A stretch of 64,000 bases of DNA, taken from contig CAIIXF020000005.1 in NCBI GenBank assembly GCA_903813345.2, positions 34,661,375 to 34,725,374 on the forward strand. Reading direction: 5' to 3'. Origin of the DNA: Owenia fusiformis (taxonomy: Eukaryota; Annelida; Polychaeta; Sabellida; Oweniidae). The notes below the pieces were generated by a model. That model was not told the DNA's origin. It worked only from the letters and a program-made list of their open reading frames with translations, and did no database searches. Every line of letters starts with the position of its first letter. Within the stretch, counting starts at the first letter, position 1. Both the position numbers and the translations under genes were made by a program. Shown in pieces: positions 1-12,998 of this stretch.

Positions 1-198
1 CCTGAAAATGACGAAGATAATCCTCGCACTTCTTTCAAAACTGATTCGTTGACTAAAAAACCATCAATGCATAAAAATCTGAATGAAGGAGTTCAAAGAA
101 GCAGAATCAATACCAATCAGGTAGTCAAATATCTTATCAAGACAAAAGGTTTTCTTCAAATAGTACAATCCGCAATCAATAATGTTTTAATAAGATGA
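1..198 (+). CDS. Possible C-terminal end of an upstream gene, cut by the window edge
   Basis: Frame 1 is open from the first base for 65 codons and ends in TGA at 196-198. The predicted peptide is hydrophilic, rich in Asn, Lys, Ser and Arg (it starts PENDEDNPRTSFKTDS), with no membrane segment or motif I recognise. In a region this AT-rich, 65 open codons are more than usual but not decisive. A possible splice donor (CAG|GTAGTC) near 120 would shorten it to about 40 codons. It could be the last exon of a gene to the left or a chance frame. I assign no function. Confidence 0.3.
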   Translation, partial: PENDEDNPRTSFKTDSLTKKPSMHKNLNEGVQRSRINTNQVVKYLIKTKGFLQIVQSAINNVLIR

Positions 199-1917
199 CT
201 CAAGTATCTAGCCAGTCTTTAACATTGAACATACACCGCGTGGGTCTCTAGATCTCTCTTCTGGGGGGGGGGGGTCGAACGAAGGGGTCAGGCACGGTTC
301 CCTTGTACGTAGGATCATTGCGTGTGACGTTCGTTTATTTGCACAGCTTAAATATTTCTTTTTTTCTAACTGTGGCCATGGTTTAAACATTTTTGTCTTT
401 CCTTTTGGCAGGTGCATAATATACACATTTATGGGGTTCTAACGATTTATTTTTCATTTTTCATTACGGATCAGTCAAGGAAGACTGGAAATTACGGTTC
501 GTATTGTTTCCATTTGGTTCATATGATTTGTATCATTTTCTGTTGCGCTCAGTGATCAAATCTTTGTTACAAAGATTACGTTTAGATTGCTCCGGTGGTC
601 TATAGTTCCACATTCCGTTACGGAATCTATGACAAATGTATACATTGATGACACGGGGAGGGGGTCAGTATTTATGTATATGTGCTTTAAGGAGATGCGG
701 GTTTTTATCATTTGGTTTCTCTAGTCGAGTATATTATTAAAACCTGAACCTCTATCCCCTCCCTCAAAAAACTTTTTTCCAAATCAAGATGGAGTTTTCC
801 CAGTTGGTCTGGTCGAAAAGTGAAACACCCTAATGTATACCCGTTGCAATTCCTACAACTACAATCGGGGTTTGAAATTGCGGAGCATTTATCTCATATG
901 GCTACTTTAAGAATTGCTATCACAACTGGTATATGGTGGTTGTCCTGGTCTTTTTCTTTAGGATACGACCACGCATAATATTTACAAATTGTTTATATAA
1001 CACGCATGTACCAGAAACAAATGCTCTTGGAGTTCTCTATCGCATTCTCAAAATTATTTCAAAAGTGGATCTTACCTTTTACGACGTGTCCTTCCTGCAA
1101 AATGCTTAGACTTTTTAATTGTTGGTAAACTAAAGTCTTGTGTTTTTCGTTGCAATTGTGTTTTTGTTTTGGCATTTGAGTAATCCCTGTTGCTATAGTG
1201 TCTCAGTATGTATCCTAATGAAGTCATCTCTCCTTATTGTATGTTCCTCTTAAAGGACTTTTATAAACATAAACATTTATATTGCGTAAAAGAGGATTAT
1301 CGGTGTCAATTTCATAAATCAGGAAACTGTTCAATTTTTCTAGGTTCTTTTCTTCATCCTAGAATTTTTAAGAACTGCCGTCCATATTGCTTTAATAGCT
1401 ATCGCTCCTAATTTCTATTATAACGCTATATTATCTTTCACCTCCTCAATCCCAATACCAGTGTTACCTAATACCATGTTTTTCCATTGTAAAAACAGGT
1501 GCTTTCGATAAGCTCTGTGAAAGCAATTTAAGATCCAATCGAATAAAGTCTATTAATCTCTACGAGTTATAGGGGTGAACTTTGATTAATTCTATAACAT
1601 GGCAACCGATCCAATATGGTGGACAAAATCTAGCGATTACTTGTCTCTCTATTGTTATATTTGTTTATTTGAGGTTCATTTGCTATAAATGTGAAAGTCA
1701 GTGCTTGTATGGAAACTATCTCCATGGTATTTACGACGCGTCATAATGTTTTTCGAATACCAGTGCCAGCCAATAGGTCTTAAAGTATAACTCCTTTTTT
1801 GCTATGTTCATTAACACATACTGTATATTTCCTTATATTTAGTTCGTATATTTTTGGATTTCCTTACAGTAACGATGGTAAGACGTCTAAATCATTTTTT
1901 CATTCGTCTAACATAAT
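199..1917. other. Intergenic DNA, no gene seen
   Basis: AT-rich sequence with stops in every frame. The only distinct features are a run of 12 G at 263-274 and a segment near 1838-1885 (TTAGTTCGTATATTTT onward) that recurs in the same orientation at about 3126-3175, on the other side of the palindromic element that follows. Confidence 0.6.
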
Positions 1918-3107
1918 ATCACAGGCTGGTATCAAAGATTTGTCCGCTGTGACGGAGCATGTTATTTTTCATAAAAACACTAAGAAAACCACACAATTTA
2001 TTTTTAACTCATGTTTCGTTATACCAACGAAAATTACTTACTCCATGCAATGGATATATTATTTGCGGGTAACTTCATGATCAACGTTTGAAGTCCAATA
2101 ACGCTGGGAGTAAAAGCTATTGAAAATGGCGCCGGAGTATCATAGTCCAAATTGTACAATTTCTTGTTCAATAAGTTTTTAATGGCACGATATAGTGTCA
2201 CGATAATATTTACATATGTTTTCAGCATAACTATGAAGGTATCAATGAGATGATGATGTATTGGGTCTTTTTAATTCTTTTATTGAAAACAATGTTTAAA
2301 TTTTTGTCCGCTGTGACGGAGCAGTTGCAAATGTGAACTGTGAAACTGCTCCGTCACAGCGGACAAAAAATGTAAACATTATATTTTAAAAAAAGATTAA
2401 CAAGACCCAATACATCCATATCTCATTAATACATTCAGAGTTATGCTGAAAACATACGGTAATATTATCGTGTACACTCCCCTCCATAAGTTTGGCAACC
2501 TTTGCTTCCCCATTGAACTACGTGTTAAAGCCTCTTCACCTTTGGATTTTTATTTAGTTAACCTGGGATGAAAATACATATTCTATTGATTGTAACGTAA
2601 TTTGACTTCATTTCCAATACCTCCAAAATTTCTCAATTTTTTCCTCAATTACAATAGGTCGAAAATCGATGATTTTGATAGATTTTTGAAAAAGTCATAT
2701 TACGTTTCCATTACTAGTAAAAGTATCTTCACCACAGATTAAGTAAATAAAAAATTCAAAGGTAAAAAGGCTTTAACACGTAGTTCAATGGGGGTTCAAA
2801 GGTTGCCAAACTTATGGAAGGGAGTGTAACTAGATCATGCCATTTAATATTAAAAAATAAATGGTACACTTTAGAGTTTGATGCTCTGGCGCCGTTTTCA
2901 ATAGGTTTTACTCCTAGCGTTATTGGACTTAAAACAGAAGTGAAGGTTACCCCCAAACGATATATCCATTGCATGGAGTAAGTTATTTTCTTTGATATAA
3001 CGGAACATATGAGATAAAAAATAAATCGTGAAGTATTTTTAAAGTTTTATGAAAAATAGCATGCTCCGTCACAGCGGACAAATCTTCCGATACCAGCCTG
3101 TGAATAT
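1918..3107. repeat. Long palindromic (fold-back) element interrupted by a younger MITE
   Basis: The left half (1918-2335) pairs with the reverse complement of the right half (2344-2474 plus 2829-3107). The motif GTCCGCTGTGACGGAGC occurs four times: forward near 1942 and 2306, inverted near 2350 and 3065. The two inner copies form a tight hairpin around 2303-2370. The right arm is split by a 352 bp TA-flanked element at 2475-2826. Without that insert the palindrome would be about 835 bp. No transposase frame is present, so this is a non-autonomous fold-back element. Confidence 0.8.
2475..2826. mobile_element. TA-flanked MITE, family A, copy 1 (Tc1/mariner-like)
   Basis: The ends are inverted repeats of about 100 bp beginning CACTCCCCTCCATAAGTTTG and are flanked by TA on both sides (2473-2474, 2827-2828). 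The insertion site is known because the uninterrupted sequence is present in the other arm of the surrounding palindrome. No protein is encoded, so it must have been moved by a transposase from elsewhere. TA target duplication is typical of the Tc1/mariner superfamily. Confidence 0.8.
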
Positions 3108-4846
3108 ATATATTGCTGAGAATTTAGTTCGTATGTTTTTAAATCACCCATACCTTGTAGCAACGATGGTAATAAAATCTCATATACATTTACTCCGCAT
3201 TTACTTCATTTTAACTCCATATTAGTCGTACTCCGATAAAATGATACTTTCTTTGGTACAATTTCAATCAAACATACAACTTTCAATGCCACCTGCATAC
3301 ATATAAGTATCACGGTCTCTTTGGAGAACCGTGTTTTATCGCCAAATTAACCGAGTTGGGAAATAAACATTACGTGTAAGTTGATCGAACAACATTTAGA
3401 TACTGAATAACCAAATAAATATTTGCATCGTCTAACAAAGATAAATTTTCGTTTCGGATTTGAAAAATAAAAGCAAACTTTATTTACCGATTAGAAACCG
3501 AATAAATACAGCTCGAGTTAATGCAAATTTTCCAAACACAAGGGCATTAGGAACATATATTTAAATGCGACAGCCCTTTTCAATCCAACGTTAAAATAGT
3601 CATTCAGTGACAACCTTCTTGAAAAATTATGTAAACGCAATTGTATAAATTGAAACTCAAAGAATTTGTATTTATTCGACGACCCTAGCGACAACGAATT
3701 TAGATGGTTTATTATTCAAAAGAGCTAAGTGGCAAAATGTGACCTTGAAATTGACCTTGACATTACGAGAATTGAAATCTATTTATACATATTCTTTAGA
3801 GAAAATTAGAAAGCCAACGCACAAATTCCTCAATATATAGGCCCCTTCTCAACCGACTCCTGCAAACAATCGAATTTTATTTCAAAGGTCTTGTCTCGGT
3901 TTCTATTCTTCCAATCTCAAAATGGTTTTGATTTTGACCAAATAACAAATACAGATATACGTACTTGTTAGACAGGGAAACAAATAACAATTTACTGAAT
4001 TTCTGCATTTTGTAAACAATGCAAAGTATATGCATACTTCGGTCGGTTGTTCCTTACATCTGACCATGGGCTTTCAAGATCTGTTGAAAATCCATGATCT
4101 GACAATATTAAATACTGATAATAATGAAGAGGGAAAAAATATTTAGGTTAGGTATGATGTCATGCTCATATGAGTTTTGAACCAGTTACACTTAACCCAT
4201 GGTCTTGGTGCACCATTGGCCAAAGGGCAGACGTTTTTCAATTGTGATGGTGAGCACGTGCGGATATGGTATTAAAATGTTAAAGATATGCTATACAGAT
4301 ATGTAGGTCAGTATTACATAATCGTTAAATGAATAAGTCTGAATATATCATTGGTCAGAAAACACTAAAACCTGCTTGAAACTGTAAAAGTTTATACACT
4401 CTATTCCACACTGTATAGAAATAAAATAACTTGCACTATAAGTAACTGTGAGCCAATCATTGCATAGGAAAAACTTTATGCACTGTTTATAAGATTCACT
4501 GAGACAAGTGGGTCAATACTTCGTGTACTTTATGTGCTCTCACACAATTACCTTCCCTTGCATAAAGTTGCTGTACAGTTATATGTAACTGAATATTGTA
4601 TATTCATCACAAACAACCTTAGCAAAATGATGGTTCGACGAAATGGACGGTTCGCTAAAACCAATAAACCAGGCAATTCAGGCCAATTTGGAAAGAGACT
4701 AGATAGCGTGATAGCGAATGAGGATAGTAAGTGAAATATATTTTGCAAAGGTCAGGTTGTAAACTACTGGGTAACCCTAAATGATGAGAAATATGTACAA
4801 AATATGTTTTGCATGATTTATTCATATCCCAATGATTTAACTCCTT
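3108..4846. other. Intergenic DNA, no gene seen
   Basis: No coding frame or recognised repeat. Two TGACCT half-sites spaced by six bases lie at 3740-3757. Confidence 0.5.
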
Positions 4847-7139
4847 CCCTTAGGAAAAAAACAACCATTTTTTCCGAATTTCAACCGTTAAAATCCATTG
4901 TGCAACCATTACAAATCATTGCATAACCATTGCTGCAACCAATTGAAATGGTTTCCAACCATTACATTGCAACCATTAAAATTTGGTTGAAAACTTTGGT
5001 TGCATATCTTTGAAATTATGGAATCATTTGCAACCATTACAAACCATTGATTGTTTAAGTTGCATTTTACCAAATGGTTGCAACTATTTTCAACCATATT
5101 GTGGAAATTATTTAGTTTAAGAATGAGACAATTTGAAACATGAAGAACATACAAGTAAATTGAATGCATTATTATGTTTCAAAATACAGTAGTTCATGTT
5201 TATGGGCATATTATTTCTAATTAATTGAAGAGAATAAGGTTTATTCATTTTTGGCACTGGATATGACTTCAAGTTTATTCTCATAGGCATATTATTTCTA
5301 TAAAGAATAAGGTTTATTCATTTTTGGTACTGAATATTACTTCAAGTTCATGTTCATAGAGATAGTATTTCTATTTTATTGAAGAGAGTATTCATTTCTG
5401 GCCCTGGTCATTCTTGTAGTTTCTTTGGAAATTCCTTCTTGATTCATTCAGTTTTACTGAACAATACATGTACAACAAAATGTTCTGTGGAAATTTTCTG
5501 TTTTTCTCCTGTCTCAACAAAAAAAAGTTTCTGACTAAAAGTACATACATACATATTATGAAACATCAAAGATTGTATTTCCTGCCTTTTATTTATGATT
5601 TGGATTAAGCTAGTGCCAAAATAACCTGCTTCTTCAATATCAAAGAAGTCTTATTACAACAATTAAGTAGATTAAACTGAAAATGTTTCCAAAACATGAT
5701 TTTGAAACATCAACATCCTTGTATTTATGCTTTGGATTAGGCAAGAGCCGGATTGATTGTCTTTTCTTCAATATCATTTACAAATCAAAAAATATTAATT
5801 ACTATTGGATTAAACTTTAATCATAATGACTGAAAGGGAAATATCTTAAACACTTGAATAGATGATATTTCCTTTTACTAGACATGGTTTTATGCCTATG
5901 AGCATGAACTTGAAGTTGGATATATCTCAAAATTGTATTATGAACTTAAGTTAACTATCGCTAGAAAAAAGAGAATTCATCAAGACCATAGCTGGCTTCA
6001 AAAATCTTAATGTGAATCTCATCTAATTTACTATGATTGTGTCATTATTATGGTAGGGGGAATTCAAAAATAAATTATTCAGACAAAAATAACTTTTAAA
6101 AAAAGAATTAATTTGTAATGATTTTGTTAAACTATCAAAACAGAACTTTATCTAATTGGCTGTTCAAGGGTTATAATTAGCATTTCAATGGTTATAATTA
6201 GCTTTTCAATGGTTATAATTAGCATTTCAACCGTTGCCGCTCTGTCTGTGCAACTGTTGCTGCTCTGTCTTTGTACCTTATCTGAATTCAATAATGTGAA
6301 ATCTTAATTTGTATTTCTACAATTTTCTTAATGAAAATAAGCCAGCAAAATTTAACAATATTGAATTGAAACAAAAAAGAATCCTTATTTTCCTACAAGA
6401 TTTCTGCATTTTTCATTCTCCTTAAAAACGATACCTGATAAGAGATTGCAATAGTCATAGAAATAAGTGTTTAAAATCCTAGGGATTAGATTAAATGATA
6501 TATACAAATAAGTGTATGTTTTTTGTTGTTCTGGAAGTGACGTCAGACTTGTCATTGAGAACAAGATCCGAGACACACAAAGTCCAAAAAAAATTATTTT
6601 ATGAGAGAAGAGTGTGATAGACTGCAGACTACAGACATGCTTACTTAAAAAAAACATACTAATAATATCAACATAGCCATAGCCAAAAATTATTTCAAAT
6701 TCATGCAGTTTTTCACCATATTGAGGACTTTTCAAGTGATTTTGGCCAATTTTTGGCCATAGTTATAAAATATGAATCCCCTTGTAAATTTGTCAAAAGT
6801 GCAAAAGCTGGCTACAGGTCTGCCCATGAGCATTCATTTTGAGGATTAATGGTTGCAATAGTTGCAGTTCTCCATCAATGGTTGCAATCAATTGTAACTG
6901 TTAATTTCAATGGGTAATGGTTGTAATGGTTTTGCAATGGTTTCTCAAAGATGGTTGCGTAACCATTGCAACTTTATGTAAAATGGGTTGAAAAGATTGG
7001 GTGAAGTAATGGTTGCGCATTGGTTTTGAATGGTTGATATAATGATTTTTCCTTTGATCTTCAAGGTTGAAATGATGGTTACATGATATGCAATGAAACC
7101 ATTGAATTTCGGAAAAAATGGTTGTTTTTTTTATAAGGG
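4847..7139. mobile_element. 2.3 kb element with inverted ends and terminal CAACCATT arrays
   Basis: The left end reads CCCTTAGG, then a run of A, then ACAACCATTTTTTCCGAA. The right end at 7090-7139 is its inverse, with TTCGGAAAAAATGGTTGT, a T run, then TATAAGGGG. Inside each end, over about 250-280 bp, CAACCATT (left) or AATGGTTG (right) is repeated many times at irregular spacing. This is the pattern of transposase-binding subterminal repeats. The 1.7 kb middle has no recognisable transposase; short open frames there match nothing I know. The right end abuts a run of 14 G (7137-7150). The superfamily is uncertain. Confidence 0.7.
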
Positions 7140-7485
7140 GGGGGGGGGGGTTCACTGCATCTAATAAGGTATATAGATACTAATTACGGGACATTTAGGA
7201 ATTAAGTGACTAGACCAAAGCAAGCATGTTTGAGATTTTAATGATTTTAAATAAATCACCACTTCATTATTTGCTTTTAGACGTAGACATTCAATCAGTT
7301 TTATTTGTCCAACAAACCATATTCACAATTGTTCAATCCAACGAAGATTAGGGGATAAGCTATAGACACCCCTCCATTTGTCCGTCCATCCATCCTTCAA
7401 CTAGACAACAGCAACACCAAAGTGTAGCAAATCCCATCGAACAGCCATGGCTGGCATTTTTTTACAAACAAAGTATACAGCAAAA

Positions 7486-7870
7486 ATGGCAGCCATTTTT
7501 CAAAATGGCCACCTTCTACCAAAAGTGTCATTAGACAGTGTGCCACGCTTATAGTATTCACGCATCAAATATGAACAAAATCGCTCGACTACTTTTCGAG
7601 TTATAGTAAAGTACGTTAAAATGACGGCCATTTTTCAAAATGGCTGCCTTCTACCAAAAGTGTCATTAGACAGTGTGCCATGCTTATAGTATTCACATAC
7701 CAAATATGAATAAAATCGCTCCACTACTTTTCGTGTTATAGTAGAATACGTTAAAATGGCCGCCTTCTACCAGAAGAGTCATTAGACAGTGTGCCATTCT
7801 TGTAGTATTCATATACCAAATATGAACAAAATCGCTCGACTACTTTTCGAGTTACAGCAAAAATCGTAAA
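7486..7870. repeat. Tandem repeat, three copies of about 130 bp
   Basis: Three adjacent copies start near 7486, 7620 and 7753. Each contains CTTCTACCA(A/G)AAG(T/A)GTCATT and then a conserved segment with AAATATGAA, AAAATCGCTC and ACTACTTTTCG. The copies diverge by point changes and the third lacks part of the start. Upstream, around 7370-7395, is a short TCCGTCCATCCATCC run. Confidence 0.8.
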
Positions 7871-7899
7871 ATAACGAGTAAAGGCCGCCATAGTTCAAT

Positions 7900-10800
7900 T
7901 CTTTGAAGCAAATGATTCTAAAAGTACAACATATCTTTGAAAAAATATCATTCTGTTAAGTGAAATTGTAAAAAACATTTTGCAATGTGTAAAATTGAAT
8001 TAAAGCACATGATTCAATGAATAGTGGATGCTTTTATTCACTTATGTCTTCTAGTCTAGGCTTTGAGACTACCACCCTCGTTCATAGTCTAGAATCAGGA
8101 CATATGTTAAATTTAATCATCTACAATGCGTTGAGTCATTGGCTTAAATCCTATAACATAATATGCCTATCAGTATAATATGTAATTATTTAAGTATCAT
8201 CTCAATGCTTTTATTTTAATAGAATTATTTTAATATTTTACTAACTGTATAATATGTGGTTTGCATTACTGTTGATAAATAAATAAATGATTGCACTGTT
8301 CAGTAAAGGAATATAGCAATTGTATTATTTAAACTGACTATACACTATAGAAATGATTTTCATTGAAAAATCAAATCAGTACCAAAATTATGGTTACCCT
8401 GTAGTAGTGAAAGGCACATTAGAAATGAATATCACCCCCTTCAATCTATTTTTACAGGTTTTTATGATTATTTCAGATTTTTCTATAGTTTGCGTAACCA
8501 GGACGGTGAATTTTCTTCATTTTTCATCAAACATTTCGTCTTACCAATATTTATTATATCTGTCAACTTTATGAAAATCCCGCCGCTACGTTTGAAAATA
8601 ATTCAAATTATCTAGTTTTTCCCATTGAGCTCCGTTATAAAAATGGAATTTTCAAACTTAATATTTTAAAATTCTACGTGGTGAAAAGTTGCATATTGAG
8701 TAGTTAGTTAATGTGATGGTGTTAAAAATTCAAAACAAAAAGGAATAAAGAAAAAATGCCACAGAGTAGTCTCAATAGAGTCTCTTTAAAAGATTTGTAT
8801 GTTATTATACAAACTGGAAACGTTTGTCAAGTTTTGAATGTTTATAAGTAAATCATTTATTCATATTCATGATTTGGCTATGGTTTTCATTGTTTAAGTT
8901 ATAAGGTCTATAATCCCTTTGATAAATTATCTCAACTGAGTCAGGTTATCTAAATCAGCTAATTCGTGAGATAAATTCAGAATCAAGAGTTACGATTTAG
9001 AAAAGTTTTATTTATATCACATCGTATACGAAAATACGACATCTATTGATAAGTTTTGTTGATTTTACTTATTACTATAGAGCTAACAGAACAAAACAAA
9101 CTTAAAAGTCTAGCCACAGACCATGTTTACATATCTTAATGGTAAAATCAACGTGGGGGTAGTACACTAGCGGATCCCCCTTGGGTGGGCCCAGGAAAAA
9201 ATTTAGGCCCAAAAGAATTGTAGTGGCCTCCATTAGTGGGCCTTTTTGGGGGTTTACTTGGCCTAATTTGGACTTTTAAGCCAGATAATTAAAAATGGGC
9301 CTTAAATTTTCATCTAAACACCTATTCCATGAGTGTCACTTTTCCCTTGGAAAAATCATTACAATAAAACCGGCATTTGGCTTCTTCTCATAGATCTCGT
9401 ATCAAATCCTTTATCTAATCCCTGTATTGGAATCACTATTTCAATTTATATTTTACAAAGGCCTAATTTGAGTCTAGAACTACCGACTTATTTATAGATG
9501 TCGTCAGAGTTCGTGACACTATTTATTTCACCTATTTCGTATTTTGCAATCTATTTGGGCTTCGAAAATTATTCTTAAGAAGTTCTCCTTCTAGTGGAAA
9601 ATTGGATAGAAATTTACATTCGTTGTTCTCAGATCTTACTTATAATGCCATTGGTGTTTATTAGAGTTCTATTTTGTCTATTGTTATTTAAATTTTGATC
9701 CGCATCCAATAATACTGTAATATATAATTATTATATTATCTCCAATCAATGGAGGGGAAATAAATCTAATAATGAATAAAAAAAGCTAAGAGCATTGTAA
9801 TAAATAGGTCATTCATATTTCGGAAAGAATGTGAATTTTATCCTTGACTATAGACTAGATGCAAGTCAGGGGCCTGGCCAGTGTCAAAGGAAGGGGGGGG
9901 GGGTGAGCTTTCGTGGGGTTTGTATCACTGCTAGCGAAGCGAATTCCAAAAAGGGATATGGCTTTTTAAATTATATGTGGGTTTTGTTCCAAATGACAAA
10001 AAAATTATCGACTGACTGAACTATGATATTGACCGAGAGCTATTGGTCTTTTCTGATGTCAATTTTAAATAACCCAGGTGTGAGTCAGTAGTTATACAAT
10101 TTCATGCAGATAACATTGCAGGGTATGAGAAAGTTCACTTAAACTTGAATATTCCTCAGTTTTAGTGGTTTAATGTTCATATTACCCTTGTGTCTCTGTG
10201 TATACAAATAAAAATGTGCCCAGAAAAAATATTATCTGTCCAATACAAGAAAAGATTCTTCTTGATCTAGACGACACATCTTCAAAGAAAATTGAATTTT
10301 CAAAGTTGATAAACACACCACATTTTTAAATGCAAGTTTACATGCAGATTTCAAATATGATATCACTTTGACTGAATTTGTATTGACGTAAATAAAGACT
10401 TTTTCTACTCAAGTTGCATGGACGTAGCAACTCATGATTTCAAAAGATGACCAAGAAAACCTTTGTGAAATCACGATTGCTGAAAATTCGCTCACCTGTT
10501 ATGTTGAACATAGCATGGATGCTGCGTTATACTTGGAAGCCCAATGTATCCAAGATGGCCGGTCTGGATATAAGGTTCACTCGTTTGGGCGTTTCCTCTT
10601 TGTGGTCGGGATCGGATGGCATTCAGCTCCAGGTCATAACTGTTTGGCTGGATGCTCAATGCTCTTCGCAACATGGTATTCCAGTTCGAGAGTCCAAATG
10701 TCTCTAAATCTTTTAAAGTTGAGAAAATGTTCAAATTAAATATCTAAATTTAGTATTTTGTACACAATGGTATGCTGACTTCATAATAGCAATTACCCGG

Positions 10801-12054
10801 CATATTCTTTGATCCAGCTATTTTAAGATGTTATAAAAAGTGTAAGTCAATAGTTCTCAAGTTCATAAAATGTTTTTTTTCATTTGTATGCCTTCTGACT
10901 TGTTGAGATAATTGAAATAAAAACTACTTCAGTAAGTTGAAAAAATCCTCTCCTATAAAGTAAATCCTAAACCTTTATTGTTTGGATTGGTTCACCTCCG
11001 ATAGAAATCATTTGATCTCTAGAGTGGTGTCAGTGTCAAGTCTCTATTCCGTTTCCATAGCAACATTGGTGTCCATTTCACCACTGATTATTCTTAGTCG
11101 CGTGCTAATTAATTTCGGCTCCATTTCAATGTTTCTTGTATGTTTGTTTGTTGTTTAGTGCAACCAGTTATCGAATGTCGCGATGCTTACCTCATTCATT
11201 ATAACAAAAAACTCATAAACTCGGATTCAATATTCACTAACTACCAATGTAAATAACAATTCAATAGTTGGAATTGCTACTGAAAAGAAATTCTTATGAA
11301 ATGTATGAAGTGGCAAAGGTGTGCTTGTGTTTTTTCAGTTAGGTCACAATCTTGTACTTGAATAAATAAAAAACCAATGGCAATATCAATATTATTTCAA
11401 TAAATGTCACTTCGTACACGATTCAGTTTTGAGCACTTTAGGCCTGTATAAACCAAAGAACCGACCTATATGCATTGGCAAATAAGTCCAAATAAAAGTG
11501 CAAGTCTCAATTTCATTTTACTAGCCTATTCCAAATGATCACTATGGGCCTTTGTTAACATAGCAACCGGCCACGCATCGGCAAATAAGGATATAAATCT
11601 AAGTGTCCGTTTCGTTGTGACAGGTTATTGTGTCTTATCAGTCTCGATGATTATTTTTCGAAATGTCTTATCTAAGGCCATTAGTCATTAGTTTAAACTC
11701 CCAAACTGATGCCCATAAAAACGACGGTAGCTAGTATTTAGTATGCCCGGTTTCTAACAATGTCAGGTTTCTAAATTAAATTAACACACTGTTGTCCTAA
11801 AGGAATATCACATCGATAGTTCGAATTCGTGGCATTGAGTTAAATTTGTAAAATCAATAGACACAACTTATTATACAGTAGTGTACTTTAATTGGATTTG
11901 GAAGTCGTGTCTTTGTCCCCCTGCAATAACACTGTTGATCTGATATTGACAGAATGTGGTAAACACAAAGAACGAATTTAATTTCAACATGCTATTCCAA
12001 TCAGAAATATTTACGTTGTGTACAATCGGAACTCTACAATTTTGGAAATATATA
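7900..12054. other. Intergenic DNA with repeat fragments, no gene assigned
   Basis: Mostly AT-rich and non-coding. The segments 9160-9300 (CACTAGCGGATCCCCCTTGG and GGGCC-rich stretches) and 9870-9910 (ending in 11 G at 9893-9903) look like old interspersed repeats. A less AT-rich stretch at 10434-10740 has overlapping open frames of 80-101 codons on both strands. I cannot match any of them to a family, so I do not call a gene there. Confidence 0.5.
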
Positions 12055-12480
12055 CACTCCCCTCCATAAGTTGGGTAACCCTAACTCCCCCCGTTGAACT
12101 ACGTGTTAAAGCCTCTTTACGTTTGAATTTTTATTTACTTAACCTGCGATGAATCGAAATAACTTATAATATTGATGGAAACGTAACTTGACTTCATTTC
12201 CAATACCTCCAAATTTTCTCAATTTTCTCCCTCAATTACAATTATAGGTCGGAAATTGATGATTTTGATGAATTTTTGAAAATCGTTATTCCCATGTAAT
12301 CCAATGGGAAATGGAGGGTTCGGGGCAAATCGGAAATCAGGATATCTTTTCAGTAAAAGATTCAGCAAAAATATTTTTTATATAGAAAATTAAATTGTCT
12401 AACTTTTTTGTACACTAAATGGTTAGTTAGTTGAATTTTGATGATTACTAAAGTTAAAGCGCTTCAAAGTCATTTTTGAA
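12055..12480. mobile_element. MITE family A, copy 2, one end only
   Basis: Begins after TA with CACTCCCCTCCATAAG and follows the family A sequence (ACTACGTGTTAAAGCCTC, then CTTGACTTCATTTCCAATAC) into the interior seen in the longest copy at 35131-35835. The opposite terminus is missing, so this is a truncated copy. Confidence 0.75.
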
Positions 12481-12610
12481 AATATTCAGACTGTCATTTT
12501 GTGGAATATGAAAACAAAGTGATTGAACCAATAAAAAGATGGCAGTTGCTGTTTATGTGTTTTACGGATGGACTTTTATGGATGACAAAAAAAGCTCTGT
12601 AATGTTTAGA

Positions 12611-12998
12611 AAAAGGACGATTCTCGGTTTGGAGAACAGTCTCCTGAGCTAATAATTTTTTTCATGAAAAATATAGAAATATTACCCAAATTAAACTATG
12701 AATATTCAAAAGAGGACATTTAAATCTACAAGATGTAAAAATAACAAAGCAGGGATAACGCTCAATTAGACCGATTCAATAAAAATACAAGTCTCGATTT
12801 GGGGAAAGAAGTTCATCAGTGTACTGCGCTAATATTATTTTGCGAAAAGTCTAGAAATATTACCCAAATTAAAGCATGATTATTCAAAAGAAAACATTCA
12901 AATCTATATTATGTAAAAATATCAAACTTGTCCGAAGCAGGGATGATGCTCATTTAGATTGATGAACTTCGTTCTCCAAACCGAGAATCGTCCTTTTA
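12611..12998. repeat. Element with 27 bp inverted ends around two tandem internal copies
   Basis: AAAAGGACGATTCTCGGTTT at 12611 is inverted as AAACCGAGAATCGTCCTTTT ending at 12996. Between them a segment containing AGAAATATTACCCAAATTAA occurs twice in the same orientation (about 12650-12790 and 12830-12965). No coding frame is present. Confidence 0.75.

Noticed and set aside
6385-6735. 116-codon minus-strand frame inside the CAACCATT element as its transposase
   Set aside because: No catalytic motif or DNA-binding domain is visible, and composition is that of the surrounding AT-rich DNA.
7486-7870. CRISPR-like array
   Set aside because: The units are about 130 bp, diverged and without unique spacers; this is an ordinary tandem repeat in an animal genome.
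10434-10740. Overlapping open frames of 80-101 codons on both strands
   Set aside because: No motif, no splice context and no family recognised. The stretch is merely less AT-rich, so several frames stay open together.
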